DNA of 64,000 bases. Source: Streptomyces roseoverticillatus (GTDB lineage: Bacteria; Actinomycetota; Actinomycetes; Streptomycetales; Streptomycetaceae). The notes beneath the pieces were generated by a model that saw only the letters and a program-made list of their open reading frames with translations, was not told where the DNA came from and did not search any database. A program made the position numbers and the translations under genes. Below, piece by piece: positions 54,531 to 63,256 of this stretch. The stretch spans positions 62,001 to 126,000 of the forward strand of contig NZ_JOFL01000010.1 in assembly GCF_000719265.1 (NCBI RefSeq), given 5' to 3'. Position 1 is the first letter of the stretch. Each line of letters starts with the position of its first letter.

Positions 54531-56221
54531 CAGGTGTTACCCCCTTCGAGGGAATCGATCCGACTGGGCATGTCGGTGGTCGCCGGATCCTGCAGCGTGT
54601 CGCCGTGCCCCGCGCGGTCGGGGGTGAGCCGACGACGGTCCGGGCCCTGTCCGCCCTGTGGTTCTCTCTGCGCAGGCAGAGGTGGCGCCCCCGGCGGTAT
54701 GAACGGGACGCCCTTCGGCACCCCGTCCTCGATCAGCCGCAGCAGCGCGTCCGTGTCCGCGTGTTCCTCGATCAGGTCGCCCAGCCGGTCCAGCTGTTCC
54801 TCCCGCAGCGCGGCGAACGACGTGTCCGGGGCCGGGACGAACGCCCTCCCCGCCGCCTCCGCGACGCGCCGCAGGAACGCCCGGCGGAAGCCGTCGCTCT
54901 CCAGGGAGCCGTGCCAGTGCGTGCCCCACACCGCGCCGACCCGGCAGCCGTCCAAGAACGGCTCGTCCCCACCCCGTACGTCCGCCACGCCGTGGTGGAT
55001 CTCGTAGCCCTCCACGGTCTCGCCGAGGGCCGTACCCACCGGTCTCGCCAGGGTCTTCTCCGCCGCGAACCGGACCCGCACCGGCAGCAGGCCCAGCCCC
55101 TCGACCGTGCCCGCCTTCGACTCGACCTCGTCGTCGATCCGCTCGCCCAGCACCTGGAAGCCGCCGCAGATGCCCAGGACGGGGCGGCCCTCCGCCGCGC
55201 GCCGGGCCAGGGCGTCCGCCAGGCCGCGCTCGCGCAGCCACGCCAGCGCGCGCACCGTGCCGCGCGTGCCCGGCACGATCACCAGGTCGGCGTCGGCGAG
55301 CTCCTCCGCGCGGTCGACGAAGCGCACGACCACGCCCGGCTCGGCCGCCAGCGCGTCCACGTCCGTGAAGTTCGACATCAGCGGCACCGCGCACACCGCG
55401 ACCCGCAGCACGTCCGCCCCGTGCGGCGGGGCCACCACCGACTCGCGCACCGCGCCCCGCAGGGAGACCCGCAGGCCGTCCTCCTCGTCGATGCCGAGGC
55501 CGTGCGCGAACGGCAGGACGCCGAACGTCCGCCGGCCCGTCAGCTCGTACAGCATGTGCAGACCCGGCTCCAGCAGCGTCACGTCGCCCCGGAACTTGTT
55601 GACGACGTAACCCGCTACCAGCTCCTGGTCCTCCGGCGACAGCAGCGCCGTCGTGCCGAAGAACGACGCGAAGACGCCGCCCCGGTCGATGTCGCCGACC
55701 ACGACCACGGGCAGCCGCGCCGCCCGGGCGATGCCCATGTTGACGATGTCGCTGCGCCGCAGGTTGATCTCGGCCGGGCTGCCCGCGCCCTCGCAGATGA
55801 CCGCGTCGTGCGTGCGCCGCAGCTCCTCCAGGCAGTCGGTCACGGTGCCGAACAACTGCTCCTGGCGGCCCGCGTGGTAGCCGCGAGCGCTCAGCTCGCC
55901 GACCGGCTTGCCCATCAGGACGACCTGGCTGCTCCGGTCGCCGCCGGGCTTCAGCAGGACGGGGTTCATGAGCGCGCTCGGCTCCACGCGCGCCGCGGCC
56001 GCCTGCATGGCCTGCGCGCGGCCGATCTCCGCGCCCTCGCGCGTCACGAACGAGTTGAGCGACATGTTCTGCGCTTTGAACGGCGCGACCTTGACGCCCT
56101 TGCGGACCAGCCAGCGGCAGATGCCGGCCGTCACCACGCTCTTGCCCGCGTCCGAGGTGGTGCCGGCCACCAGCAGGCCCCCGCCCAGCGGGCCCCCGGG
56201 CCCGCTCCTGTCAGCCGTCAC
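54530..56221 (-). CDS. cobQ: cobyric acid synthase
   Basis: 563 aa from GTG 56221, overlapping the cobD stop by GTGA. It amidates four side chains of adenosylcobyrinic acid diamide. The N-terminal [20 protein letters not shown] (residue 16 on), [25 protein letters not shown] and [15 protein letters not shown] are the family landmarks. The amidotransferase Cys lies in [12 protein letters not shown] near residue 345 and His in [14 protein letters not shown] near 475. The last 60 residues are a poorly conserved tail. Confidence 0.96.
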   Translation of the reverse strand: MTADRSGPGGPLGGGLLVAGTTSDAGKSVVTAGICRWLVRKGVKVAPFKAQNMSLNSFVTREGAEIGRAQAMQAAAARVEPSALMNPVLLKPGGDRSSQVVLMGKPVGELSARGYHAGRQEQLFGTVTDCLEELRRTHDAVICEGAGSPAEINLRRSDIVNMGIARAARLPVVVVGDIDRGGVFASFFGTTALLSPEDQELVAGYVVNKFRGDVTLLEPGLHMLYELTGRRTFGVLPFAHGLGIDEEDGLRVSLRGAVRESVVAPPHGADVLRVAVCAVPLMSNFTDVDALAAEPGVVVRFVDRAEELADADLVIVPGTRGTVRALAWLRERGLADALARRAAEGRPVLGICGGFQVLGERIDDEVESKAGTVEGLGLLPVRVRFAAEKTLARPVGTALGETVEGYEIHHGVADVRGGDEPFLDGCRVGAVWGTHWHGSLESDGFRRAFLRRVAEAAGRAFVPAPDTSFAALREEQLDRLGDLIEEHADTDALLRLIEDGVPKGVPFIPPGAPPLPAQREPQGGQGPDRRRLTPDRAGHGDTLQDPATTDMPSRIDSLEGGNT

Positions 56222-57192
56222 CGGCTCCTCCTTGCCGTTCTTGCCGTCGTCAACAGGCTGCCCACTGTGCGGGCCGCCACCGCTGTCCCCAGGGCCAGCA
56301 GCGCCACGCGGTGCGAGAGGCGTACCGCGCGCTCGATGTCGTCCGTCCGCACGGGGCGGTTCTCCCCGCCCAGGACGGGGCGGTGCTCCACCCGGCCCGC
56401 GTACGCGAGCGTGCCGCCCAGCCGCACGCCGAGCGCGCCCGCGAACGCGGCCTCCACGGGGCCCGCGTTGGGGCTGGGGTGGCGGGACGCGTCGCGCCGG
56501 GCCACGCGCCAGGCGCCCCGCGGGTCCGGGCCCGCGATGACGGCGAGGGCCGAGGTCAGGCGGGCGCCGGGCCAGCCGGCCACGTCGTCCAGGCGGGCCG
56601 AGGCCCAGCCGAAACGGCGGTAACGGGCCGACTTGTGACCCACCATCGCGTCGAGCGTGTTCACGGCCCGGAAGCCCACCAGGCCGGGCACGCCGCCGAG
56701 CGCGCCCCACACGAGGGCGCCGACGACGGCGTCGGAGGTGTTCTCGGCCACGGACTCCACGACGGCGCGGGCGATCTGCTGACCGTCCAGCGCCTGCGGG
56801 TCGCGGCCGCACAGGTGCGGCAGGCGCTCGCGGGCGACCTCCACGTCACCGGCGGCGAGCGCGCCCCCGATGGCGCGGGCCTCACGGCCCAGGGACGTGC
56901 CGCCGAGCACCGCCCAGGTGGCGGCGGCGGTCAGCGCGACGTCGGCGGTACGGGAACGGGAGGCGCGTACGGAACGGGCCAGCAGTGCGGCGCCCGCGGC
57001 CGCGCCTCCGGCGCACACCAGGGTGTGCAGGGCGCCACGGCCGCGGTCGTCACGCCACAGGCGCTGCTCAACGGCCTGCGCGGCGCGGCCGAACGCGGCG
57101 ACGGGATGGCCGCGGCGCGGGTCGCCCAGGACGCGGTCACCGAGGTAGCCGAGGGCGGCGCCGCACGCGAAACCGATCGGATCGGCACGCAT
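56218..57192 (-). CDS. cobD: adenosylcobinamide-phosphate synthase
   Basis: 324 aa from ATG 57192. It is a membrane protein (also called CbiB) that joins cobyric acid with aminopropanol or its phosphate. Landmarks: [24 protein letters not shown] near residues 13-36, [20 protein letters not shown] near 155-175, and [22 protein letters not shown] near 185-205, each read in parts. It is the first gene of the cob operon, behind the B12 riboswitch. It has no clear ribosome site, but a 22-codon ORF stops four bases before its ATG. Confidence 0.95.
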   Translation of the reverse strand: MRADPIGFACGAALGYLGDRVLGDPRRGHPVAAFGRAAQAVEQRLWRDDRGRGALHTLVCAGGAAAGAALLARSVRASRSRTADVALTAAATWAVLGGTSLGREARAIGGALAAGDVEVARERLPHLCGRDPQALDGQQIARAVVESVAENTSDAVVGALVWGALGGVPGLVGFRAVNTLDAMVGHKSARYRRFGWASARLDDVAGWPGARLTSALAVIAGPDPRGAWRVARRDASRHPSPNAGPVEAAFAGALGVRLGGTLAYAGRVEHRPVLGGENRPVRTDDIERAVRLSHRVALLALGTAVAARTVGSLLTTARTARRSR

Positions 57193-57196
57193 CGGA

Positions 57197-57265
57197 TCAG
57201 ACCGCCGTCACGCCTCGGCGGGGGGAGGGGGCTCTGCGGGGCGTTCGGTGGCGGGAGCCGGGCAT
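57197..57265 (-). CDS. candidate leader ORF upstream of cobD
   Basis: 22 codons from ATG 57265, beginning MPGSRHRTPRR and ending RRGVTAV, Arg/Pro-rich. An AGGA lies ten bases before its ATG. Its TGA is four bases from the cobD ATG, which itself lacks a good ribosome site, so translation of cobD may depend on it. It lies just past the riboswitch aptamer, where a translational expression platform would act. It is supported only by position and could be chance. Confidence 0.35.
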   Translation of the reverse strand: MPGSRHRTPRRAPSPRRGVTAV

Positions 57266-57294
57266 GACGATGTGTCCTCACTCAGGGTCCGCGC

Positions 57295-57475
57295 CCTGGC
57301 TCGACGTGACCGGCGACCAGAGTCTCCTGGCTCCCGGATCCGCGCCGCCCCGGCCTTCCGGCTCGCCGCCGTGGCCATCGCGTGGGGAGACGCTCCCCGG
57401 TGACAGTGGCGGGACCGCGCCGGATTCGCACCGGCTTCCTCTGCTGTCGCCGTTTGGCTCCGGAAGTCCACCATG
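57295..57475 (-). ncRNA. cobalamin riboswitch
   Basis: On the minus strand the leader contains the ordered class I B12 aptamer marks: AGGAAGCCGGTGCGAATCCG (near 57440-57421), then GGTCCCGCCACTGT (57416-57403), then the B12 box GCCAGGAGACT (57331-57321). The aptamer ends about 100 bases before the cobD ATG. It should lower expression of the cob operon when adenosylcobalamin is abundant, probably by controlling translation, since no clear terminator lies between it and cobD. Confidence 0.92.
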
Positions 57476-57549
57476 CGCCGCGGGCGCCGTCAACTCACGT
57501 CTGACCTGGGCCGAGCCGTTCCCGTGCCGGGTGCGGCCGACGTCTTTTA

Positions 57550-57656
57550 CCGCCGCCGCGGCGAGCAACCACTGCGTGCGTGTCCGGCGGTGCCGAACCG
57601 GCCGTGGGTACGGCACCGCCGGTCACACCCGTGGTGGCTGATCGCCGTTGCGGCGG
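57550..57656. repeat. palindromic intergenic repeat, complete copy
   Basis: CCGCCGC at 57550, GGCGGTGCC and GGCACCGCC in the centre, GCGGCGG ending 57656. Relative to the copy at 32979 it lies in the opposite orientation (the GATCGCCGTTGCGG arm is on the right). It sits between the small membrane protein's terminator and the B12 riboswitch. Confidence 0.7.
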
Positions 57657-57693
57657 GAGTGCGTTGCGTGGCAACGAGTTGCAAGCCGGCACG

Positions 57694-57729
57694 CGAACGG
57701 CCGGGCCCCCTCAGGGACCCGGCCGTTCG
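57694..57729 (-). terminator. terminator of the pit operon
   Basis: CGAACGGCCGGG (57694-57705) pairs perfectly with CCCGGCCGTTCG (57718-57729); the 12-base loop can form a further CCC/GGG pair set. It begins 16 bases past the stop of the small membrane protein gene. Confidence 0.8.
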
Positions 57730-57745
57730 AAGGCGAGCGCGGCGC

Positions 57746-57979
57746 TTACGCCACGATCAAGTAGATGCCGTACCCCACGGCCGCCGCGCACAGCGCGAAG
57801 CACGCGTACGCCCCGGAGCGCGCGAGCGCACTCGTACCCGCACTCGCACCCGGGTCCGCCGAGCCTCCCGTACGGGGCGACGTGCCCACGATGCCCAGGG
57901 TGAAGATGCCCACCAGGCCGACCGTCACCACGAGGCTGACGCCGAAGACCTGGCCGAGAGCTGCCCAGTCGATGTGCAT
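57746..57979 (-). CDS. small membrane protein downstream of pit
   Basis: 77 aa with two membrane helices (about residues 7-30 and 55-76) joined by a Ser/Gly/Ala-rich loop. No known domain is recognised. It follows pit by 18 bases and shares its terminator, so it is probably co-transcribed and may be an accessory of phosphate uptake. Confidence 0.75.
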   Translation of the reverse strand: MHIDWAALGQVFGVSLVVTVGLVGIFTLGIVGTSPRTGGSADPGASAGTSALARSGAYACFALCAAAVGYGIYLIVA

Positions 57980-57997
57980 GCGTTTCTTCCTTATGCC

Positions 57998-59245
57998 TTA
58001 GCTCGCCGCCGCGGCGGCGGCAGGAGCCCGCCCGGCCTCGGGGGAGGGGGAGACCGCGGCGGCCGGCGGGCCGGCCGGCGGCGGGGCGACGGCCTGGAGG
58101 GCCGCGGTGACGACACCGGCCGGCTCGGCGCCGGCGACGGCGTCGCGCGAGTCCAGGTCGTCGTGGGTGACGGGCTTGCGGCGCGAGGCCAGCCAGATCG
58201 CGCCGGAGACGGCGAGGCCGAGGACGGCGACCGTGGCGACGCCCCAGTCGCCCTGGTCGGCGAGGAGGGCCGCGCCACCGGCGACGAGACCGGCCGCGGG
58301 GAGGGTCAGGCCCCAGGCCATGACCATGCGCCCGGCGGTCGACCAGCGCACGACGCCGCCCTTGCGGCCGAGGCCCGCGCCCATGATCGAGCCGGAGCAG
58401 ACCTGGGTGGTGGAGAGCGCGAAGCCGATGTGCGAGGAGGCGAGGATCACGGTCGCGGCGCCGGTCTGGGCGGCGAAGCCCTGCGCGGGCTTGATGTCGG
58501 TGAGGCCCTTGCCGAGGGTCTGGATGATGCGCCAGCCGCCCAGGTACGTGCCGAGCGCGATGGCGAGGCCGGCCGAGACGATGACCCACAGCGGCGGGTC
58601 GGAGTGCGGCGCGACGACGCCGCCGGCGACGAGCGCGAGGGTGATCACGCCCATGGTCTTCTGCGCGTCGTTGGTGCCGTGGGCGAGGGAGACCAGGGCG
58701 GCCGAGGCGATCTGCCCGGCGCGGTAGCCCTTGGCGGTGTCGCGCTCGTCGCGGCCGCGGGCGAGCCGGTAAGTGAGCCGGGTCGCGCACCAGGCGGCGA
58801 GGCCGGCCACGATCGGCGCGGCGACGGCGGGGATGAGGACCTTCATGACGACCTTGTCGGCGTTGACCGCGTCGAAGCCGACGGAGACGACCGTCGCGCC
58901 GATGAGGCCGCCGAAGAGGGCGTGCGAGGAGCTGGAGGGCAGACCGGCGAGCCAGGTCAGCAGGTTCCAGACGATCGCGCCGACCAGACCCGCGAAGATG
59001 ATTTCCGGTCTGATGCCCGCGCTCTCATCGATGATTCCGCCGGAGATCGTCTTGGCGACCTCCACGGACAGGAATGCGCCGACGAGGTTCAGCACGGCCG
59101 ACATCGCCACTGCCACCTTGGGCTTGAGGGCCCCGGTGGAGATGGTGGTGGCCATGGCGTTGGCCGTGTCGTGGAAGCCGTTCGTAAAGTCGAACACCAA
59201 GGCCGTGACGATCACGATCCCGATGAGAAGCGTGATGTGTTCCAT
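57998..59245 (-). CDS. pit: low-affinity inorganic phosphate transporter, PiT family
   Basis: 415 aa from ATG 59245. It takes up metal-phosphate with protons. The PiT signature GFHDTANAMATTISTGAL is near residue 23, and its repeat AHGTNDAQKTMGVITLALV is near 188. It has about ten helices, with a Pro/Ala-rich C-terminal tail (about 370-415). A PHO box 50-71 bases upstream points to PhoP control during phosphate limitation. Confidence 0.95.
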   Translation of the reverse strand: MEHITLLIGIVIVTALVFDFTNGFHDTANAMATTISTGALKPKVAVAMSAVLNLVGAFLSVEVAKTISGGIIDESAGIRPEIIFAGLVGAIVWNLLTWLAGLPSSSSHALFGGLIGATVVSVGFDAVNADKVVMKVLIPAVAAPIVAGLAAWCATRLTYRLARGRDERDTAKGYRAGQIASAALVSLAHGTNDAQKTMGVITLALVAGGVVAPHSDPPLWVIVSAGLAIALGTYLGGWRIIQTLGKGLTDIKPAQGFAAQTGAATVILASSHIGFALSTTQVCSGSIMGAGLGRKGGVVRWSTAGRMVMAWGLTLPAAGLVAGGAALLADQGDWGVATVAVLGLAVSGAIWLASRRKPVTHDDLDSRDAVAGAEPAGVVTAALQAVAPPPAGPPAAAVSPSPEAGRAPAAAAAAS

Positions 59246-59294
59246 TCACCCAGGCAATCAGCTCGATGGTCAGTACAGCGGGGACCGTAAAGAC

Positions 59295-59316
59295 CTTGGG
59301 TGAACGGAAGGTGAAC
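59295..59316 (-). promoter_or_regulatory. PHO box upstream of pit
   Basis: On the minus strand two direct 11-nt units, GTTCACCTTCC and GTTCACCCAAG, follow each other exactly, with a degenerate third unit (GTCTTTACGGT) next. This matches the Streptomyces PhoP consensus of repeated GTTCACC-type 11-mers. Confidence 0.8.
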
Positions 59317-59380
59317 TGACCCGGGCAGGGCAGTGACGCGAACCGGAGGCGGGAAACGGATGCAGAGGGGTGGAGGACGG

Positions 59381-60034
59381 ATGAGGGAGACCGAGCAGAT
59401 CCGCCGGACGTGGGCCGATGTGGTGGAGGCGGCCCGCCGCACCACGGCCGACGGCCTCGTCGTGGGCACGTCGGGCAATGTCTCCGCCCGGGTCGGCAAC
59501 GTGATCGTCGTCACACCGAGCGGCGTCCCGTACGACCGGCTGACCCCGCGCGACGTGGTCGCCGTCGACCCGGAGGGCCGCCGGCTCCTCGGCGACCTGG
59601 CCCCCACCAGCGAGCTCCCCCTGCACCTGGCGGTCTACCGCGCCACGGACGCCGCCGCGATCGTGCACACGCACGCCGTCCACGCCACGGCCGTCTCCAC
59701 CCTCGTCGACGAGCTGCCGCTGATCCACTACATGGCCGGCGCCCTCGGCGGGCCGGTCCGCGTCGCCCCGTACGCCCTCTACGGCAGCGACGAGCTGGCC
59801 GCGCACGCCCTGGAGGCCCTCGCCGGCCGCACCGGCTGCCTCCTGCGCAACCACGGCACCCTCGCCTACGGCGCGGGCCTCGACCAGGCGTACGACCGCA
59901 CCGCCCAGCTGGAGTGGATGTGCCGGGTCTGGCTCACGGCCTCCTCCGTCCCCGGCCGCGCCCCGGCGCTCCTCACCCTTGACCAGGCCTCCCGGGCCGC
60001 GGAGAAGCTCCGCGGCTACGGCTCGCAGCGCTGA
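59381..60034 (+). CDS. class II aldolase/adducin family protein (fuculose-phosphate aldolase-like)
   Basis: 217 aa from ATG 59381, with GGAGG four bases upstream; ATG 59360 and GTG 59333 are alternatives. It is a zinc-dependent aldolase: TSGNVSARVGNVIVVTPSG near residue 30, the catalytic Glu in PTSELPLHLAVYR near 75, the HTHAVHATA zinc His pair near 95 and a third His in LLRNHGTLAYG near 155. The most likely substrate type is a sugar phosphate cleaved to dihydroxyacetone phosphate and an aldehyde. It starts 135 bases from divergent pit. Confidence 0.9.
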   Translation: MRETEQIRRTWADVVEAARRTTADGLVVGTSGNVSARVGNVIVVTPSGVPYDRLTPRDVVAVDPEGRRLLGDLAPTSELPLHLAVYRATDAAAIVHTHAVHATAVSTLVDELPLIHYMAGALGGPVRVAPYALYGSDELAAHALEALAGRTGCLLRNHGTLAYGAGLDQAYDRTAQLEWMCRVWLTASSVPGRAPALLTLDQASRAAEKLRGYGSQR

Positions 60035-60115
60035 CCGCACGCACCGCGACGGCGGGCCCCGCGCGGCGAAGGCGTCCACTGGCCGTGGCCGCCCACCCCG
60101 CCCACACTGGAGGAC

Positions 60116-61243
60116 ATGGGCATACGGACCACGGCAGCCGTGGCCGCCGTCACCGCGGTCGGTGCCGGCGCAGCCGCCCTCGCGGCCGGCCGGTACGCCT
60201 CCGACGCGGCCCTGCGCGCGGCCCCCGGCGGCCCGCCGCCGGACCAGCCGCGGCTCACCGTCCACTCCGTCGACGGCGACCGCATCACCCTCACCCGCGA
60301 CCAGGCCTCGCTGCGCCCGGGCACCTACGGGCTGACCGGGCGCGGCCTGCACGCCGTTGTGGGCCCCGTCGTCCAGGACGCGCCGCACGCCGCCGACGCC
60401 GTCGTCCGCCGCCTGGTGCGCGTCACGCGCGGCGCGCCGGAGCCGGGCGACCGGGTGTGGCTCACCCCGCAGGTCCACGCCGGGAACCCCCGCGACACCC
60501 TCGGCCTCGACCACGCCGACGTCACCGTCCCCGGCGAGCTCGGACCGCTCCCGGCCTGGTTCGTGCCCGCCGCCCGCGACACCTGGGTGATCGCCGTGCA
60601 CGGCCTCGGCGCCACTCGCGAGCACCCCATGGTCGTCATGCCGTTCCTGCACCGCCTGCGGCTGCCGGTCCTCGCCCTCGCCTACCGGGGCGACCCCGGG
60701 GCGCCCCGCCCACCGGACGGAATCAGCCGTTTCGGGCTCGCCGAATGGCACGATCTCGCCGCTGCCGTCCGCTATGCCCTGGCCCACGGCGCCCGCCGGG
60801 TCGTCCTGCACGGCTGGTCCACCGGCGCCACCATGGCCCTGCTGGCCGTCAGCGACCCCGGGCTGCGCCCGCACATCAGCGGCGTCGTCCTCGACTCGCC
60901 GGTGCTCGACTGGCCGGCCGCCCTGCACGCCCTGGCCGCCGGCCGCGGCGTGCCCGGCCCGCTCCTCCCGCTCGCCGTGCACGCCGCCCGCGGCCGGACC
61001 GGAATGGCCCCCGACGGGCTCGGCCGGCTCCGGGACCCGGCCCGGCTCACCGTCCCCGCCCTCCTCGCCCACGGCCCCGACGACACCGTCGCCCCGTGGC
61101 ACACGTCACGCGAACTCGCGGCCGCCCGCCCCGATCTGATCGTCCTGCACACCGTCCGCCGGGCCCCGCACGCCGCGATGTGGAACGCCTCCCCGGAGCG
61201 TTACGAAGAGGCGCTGCGGAGGTTCCTCATCCCCTTCATGTGA
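60116..61243 (+). CDS. membrane-anchored alpha/beta hydrolase
   Basis: 375 aa from ATG 60116, with GGAGG closely upstream. An N-terminal helix (residues 6-25) is a signal or membrane anchor. The hydrolase fold shows VIAVHGLGATREHPM (oxyanion loop, about 162-176), the nucleophile Ser in VVLHGWSTGATMALL near 240, acid Asp in HGPDDTVAPW near 325 and the His in RRAPHAAMW near 350. The substrate is unknown. It lies 81 bases after the aldolase gene on the same strand. Confidence 0.87.
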   Translation: MGIRTTAAVAAVTAVGAGAAALAAGRYASDAALRAAPGGPPPDQPRLTVHSVDGDRITLTRDQASLRPGTYGLTGRGLHAVVGPVVQDAPHAADAVVRRLVRVTRGAPEPGDRVWLTPQVHAGNPRDTLGLDHADVTVPGELGPLPAWFVPAARDTWVIAVHGLGATREHPMVVMPFLHRLRLPVLALAYRGDPGAPRPPDGISRFGLAEWHDLAAAVRYALAHGARRVVLHGWSTGATMALLAVSDPGLRPHISGVVLDSPVLDWPAALHALAAGRGVPGPLLPLAVHAARGRTGMAPDGLGRLRDPARLTVPALLAHGPDDTVAPWHTSRELAAARPDLIVLHTVRRAPHAAMWNASPERYEEALRRFLIPFM

Positions 61244-61354
61244 CGCTCCCACAGCCCCCAAGCTGCCCTGATCCAGCGGCAGGAAGTGAATGGCGGACAG
61301 CTGGACAATTGATTCCGATTGGGTTTTCGGAGCGGCAGCGGCAAGACTGCTCCT

Positions 61355-62776
61355 GTGACGTCCCGTACTCCGCGCGACTCCCGGCTCAGACTTGTCCCCC
61401 GACAGCCGATCGCCGCTGCCCGCCGGGCCGTGGCCAACCGAGGCTCTCGCCCGGCGCCCCGCCCGCCGGCCGGCACCCCCGCCCCGGCCGAACTGGCCCG
61501 GCAGGCCAGAGACTGCCTCACCGGCGCGGTCCGCGTGGCCCGCTGGGCGGCCGGCGAGCGCGGCCGCGGCGCCACCTTGCGCCCCGGTACGACCGGGCTT
61601 TCCGCGGAGACGGCCGGGCGGGCCGCCGCGGCCCTGGGCCTGACGCCCCACCAGGTGCGCGCCGACTGGGATCGCGCCCGCCTCGCCGGGCTTGTCGAAC
61701 TGCACGGCGGCACGGCCCGTCCCGGCTGGCGCATGCAGGCCTGGGACCGTGACGACGGCGCCGTCCTGCGCGGCTGGGTCGCCCTCTTCGACGCCTGGTC
61801 CCTGGCGCACCCGGCGCCCGCGGGCACCGACGCGACGGTCGCCGCCGAGGTCGTCGAGGCCGCGCCCCAGCTGCTGTCCGTCATGCACCTGTCGGCCGGG
61901 CCCGTGCCCGTAGCGATGCTCCTCGACCTGCTGCAGCAGCGCGTCGCCGAGATCCGCGCCGAGCGCTGCGAGGTCCCCTACGGCGGCCCGCCCGTCCCCG
62001 CCGTCCGGCCCGTCTCGATAGACGACGACCCGCTGGAGGAGCTCCTCGGCTGGGCGCTCGAAGGGCTCGCCTGCGTCGGCGCCCTGGTCATGCGCGGCGG
62101 CCCCGGGCCGCAGGCGGGGGCGGAGGCCGAGGCCGTGCTGACCCCGCTGGGCAACTGGGCGGTGTGGGTCAAGCTGGAGCAGATCTGCGTCGCCGCGCAG
62201 AGCCCCGCGGGCAACATCGAGCTGTCCGCCGAGGCCATGCTGCGCGGCTGCGCCGACCTCACCCCGGGCCCGGCCCGCGCCGAGTACCGCGCGTGGCTCG
62301 CCGCCCGTCCCGCCGGCAGCGCCCTGTGCGAGCTGCTGGACGCGGCCCGCGGGGACGACGCCCTCGTCCGGGGCCTGGCATTCGAGGCGCTGCGGGCGGT
62401 CGGCGCGGCCGCGGAGCCCGCCGTCCGGGCCGTGGTGGAGGAGCCGTGCCTGCGGCCGTACGCCCTGCTGTGGCTCGCCGAGCACGAGGGGCGGGACCCG
62501 GAGCAGGCGGCCGAGGTGCTCACCCGCGAGGAGGCCACCTGGCTGTGGGTGGACACGGCCGCCGCCGTCGCCGACCACGGCGAGAGCCGGCTGCTTGTGC
62601 GGCACCTCGACTCGGCGGTCCAGGGCACGGTGCCGGGGCTGCTGGAGGAGGTGCGGGCGGTGGGACATCCGCGCACGGTGCAGGTGCTGGTCGCCCTGGC
62701 GGCGGCCCACCCGGACCCGGCCTTGGCCAAGGCTGTCCGGAAAGCGGCCTTCCAGGTGCACACGGGCGGCGTCTGA
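61355..62776 (+). CDS. hypothetical protein, paralogue of the acidic protein at 31419-32930
   Basis: 473 aa from GTG 61355. No named domain is recognised. The N-terminal 60 residues are Arg/Pro/Ala-rich. The C-terminal half shares ordered landmarks with the protein at 31419: LTPLGNWAVWVKL, RAEYRAWLAARPAGSALCELLDAAR in parts, LLWLAEHEGRDPE, WLWVDTAAAVADHGE and LAKAVRKAAFQ. Alternating helices suggest HEAT-like repeats. It differs by lacking the Glu-rich tract and by its basic start. Confidence 0.8.
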   Translation: MTSRTPRDSRLRLVPRQPIAAARRAVANRGSRPAPRPPAGTPAPAELARQARDCLTGAVRVARWAAGERGRGATLRPGTTGLSAETAGRAAAALGLTPHQVRADWDRARLAGLVELHGGTARPGWRMQAWDRDDGAVLRGWVALFDAWSLAHPAPAGTDATVAAEVVEAAPQLLSVMHLSAGPVPVAMLLDLLQQRVAEIRAERCEVPYGGPPVPAVRPVSIDDDPLEELLGWALEGLACVGALVMRGGPGPQAGAEAEAVLTPLGNWAVWVKLEQICVAAQSPAGNIELSAEAMLRGCADLTPGPARAEYRAWLAARPAGSALCELLDAARGDDALVRGLAFEALRAVGAAAEPAVRAVVEEPCLRPYALLWLAEHEGRDPEQAAEVLTREEATWLWVDTAAAVADHGESRLLVRHLDSAVQGTVPGLLEEVRAVGHPRTVQVLVALAAAHPDPALAKAVRKAAFQVHTGGV

Positions 62777-62823
62777 GCGGCGCGCCCCGCCGCGCGAGGT
62801 GAGCCCGGCCCGCCCGGCCGGGC

Positions 62824-63225
62824 TCAGCCCGCCGGGACGTACGTCCCGAAGCTCCACACGTTTCCCTCCAGGTCCCGCGCCATGTAGTCCCGCGAGCCGT
62901 ACTCCTGGTCCGTCGGCGGCATCAGGATCTCCACCCCGCCCTTCTGCGCTCGCCGGAAGTGCGTGTCGGTGTTCTCGACCACGACGTAGACGCCCACCGG
63001 CCCGCTCTCCCGCATGGCCTCGGCGAACACCCCCACCCGGCCCTTCGAACCGATCATCACCCTGCCGTTGCCGTAGGCGAGTTCGGCGTGCAGGACCGTG
63101 CCGTCCTCGCTCTCGTACAGGGCGGCCTGTGTGAAGCCGAACGCCTTGGTGAGCTGCTTGATCGCCGCCTTCGCGTCGCGGTAGAGCAGCGTGGGATAGA
63201 TGCTCGGCGTGTGCGTGCCTGTCAT
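62824..63225 (-). CDS. VOC (PhnB/glyoxalase-like) family protein
   Basis: 133 aa. It starts with PSIYPTLLYRDAKAAIKQLTKAFGF split near residue 10-30, and ends YMARDLEGNVWSFGTYVPAG, the glyoxalase/bleomycin-resistance superfamily pattern with metal-site Glu. The middle has HAELAYGNGRVMIGS. Function is unknown. It lies 31 bases before the metallopeptidase gene end, on the same strand. Confidence 0.85.
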   Translation of the reverse strand: MTGTHTPSIYPTLLYRDAKAAIKQLTKAFGFTQAALYESEDGTVLHAELAYGNGRVMIGSKGRVGVFAEAMRESGPVGVYVVVENTDTHFRRAQKGGVEILMPPTDQEYGSRDYMARDLEGNVWSFGTYVPAG

Positions 63226-63256
63226 CCGATGTCACTCCTTAACGGTTGCTCCCCGC

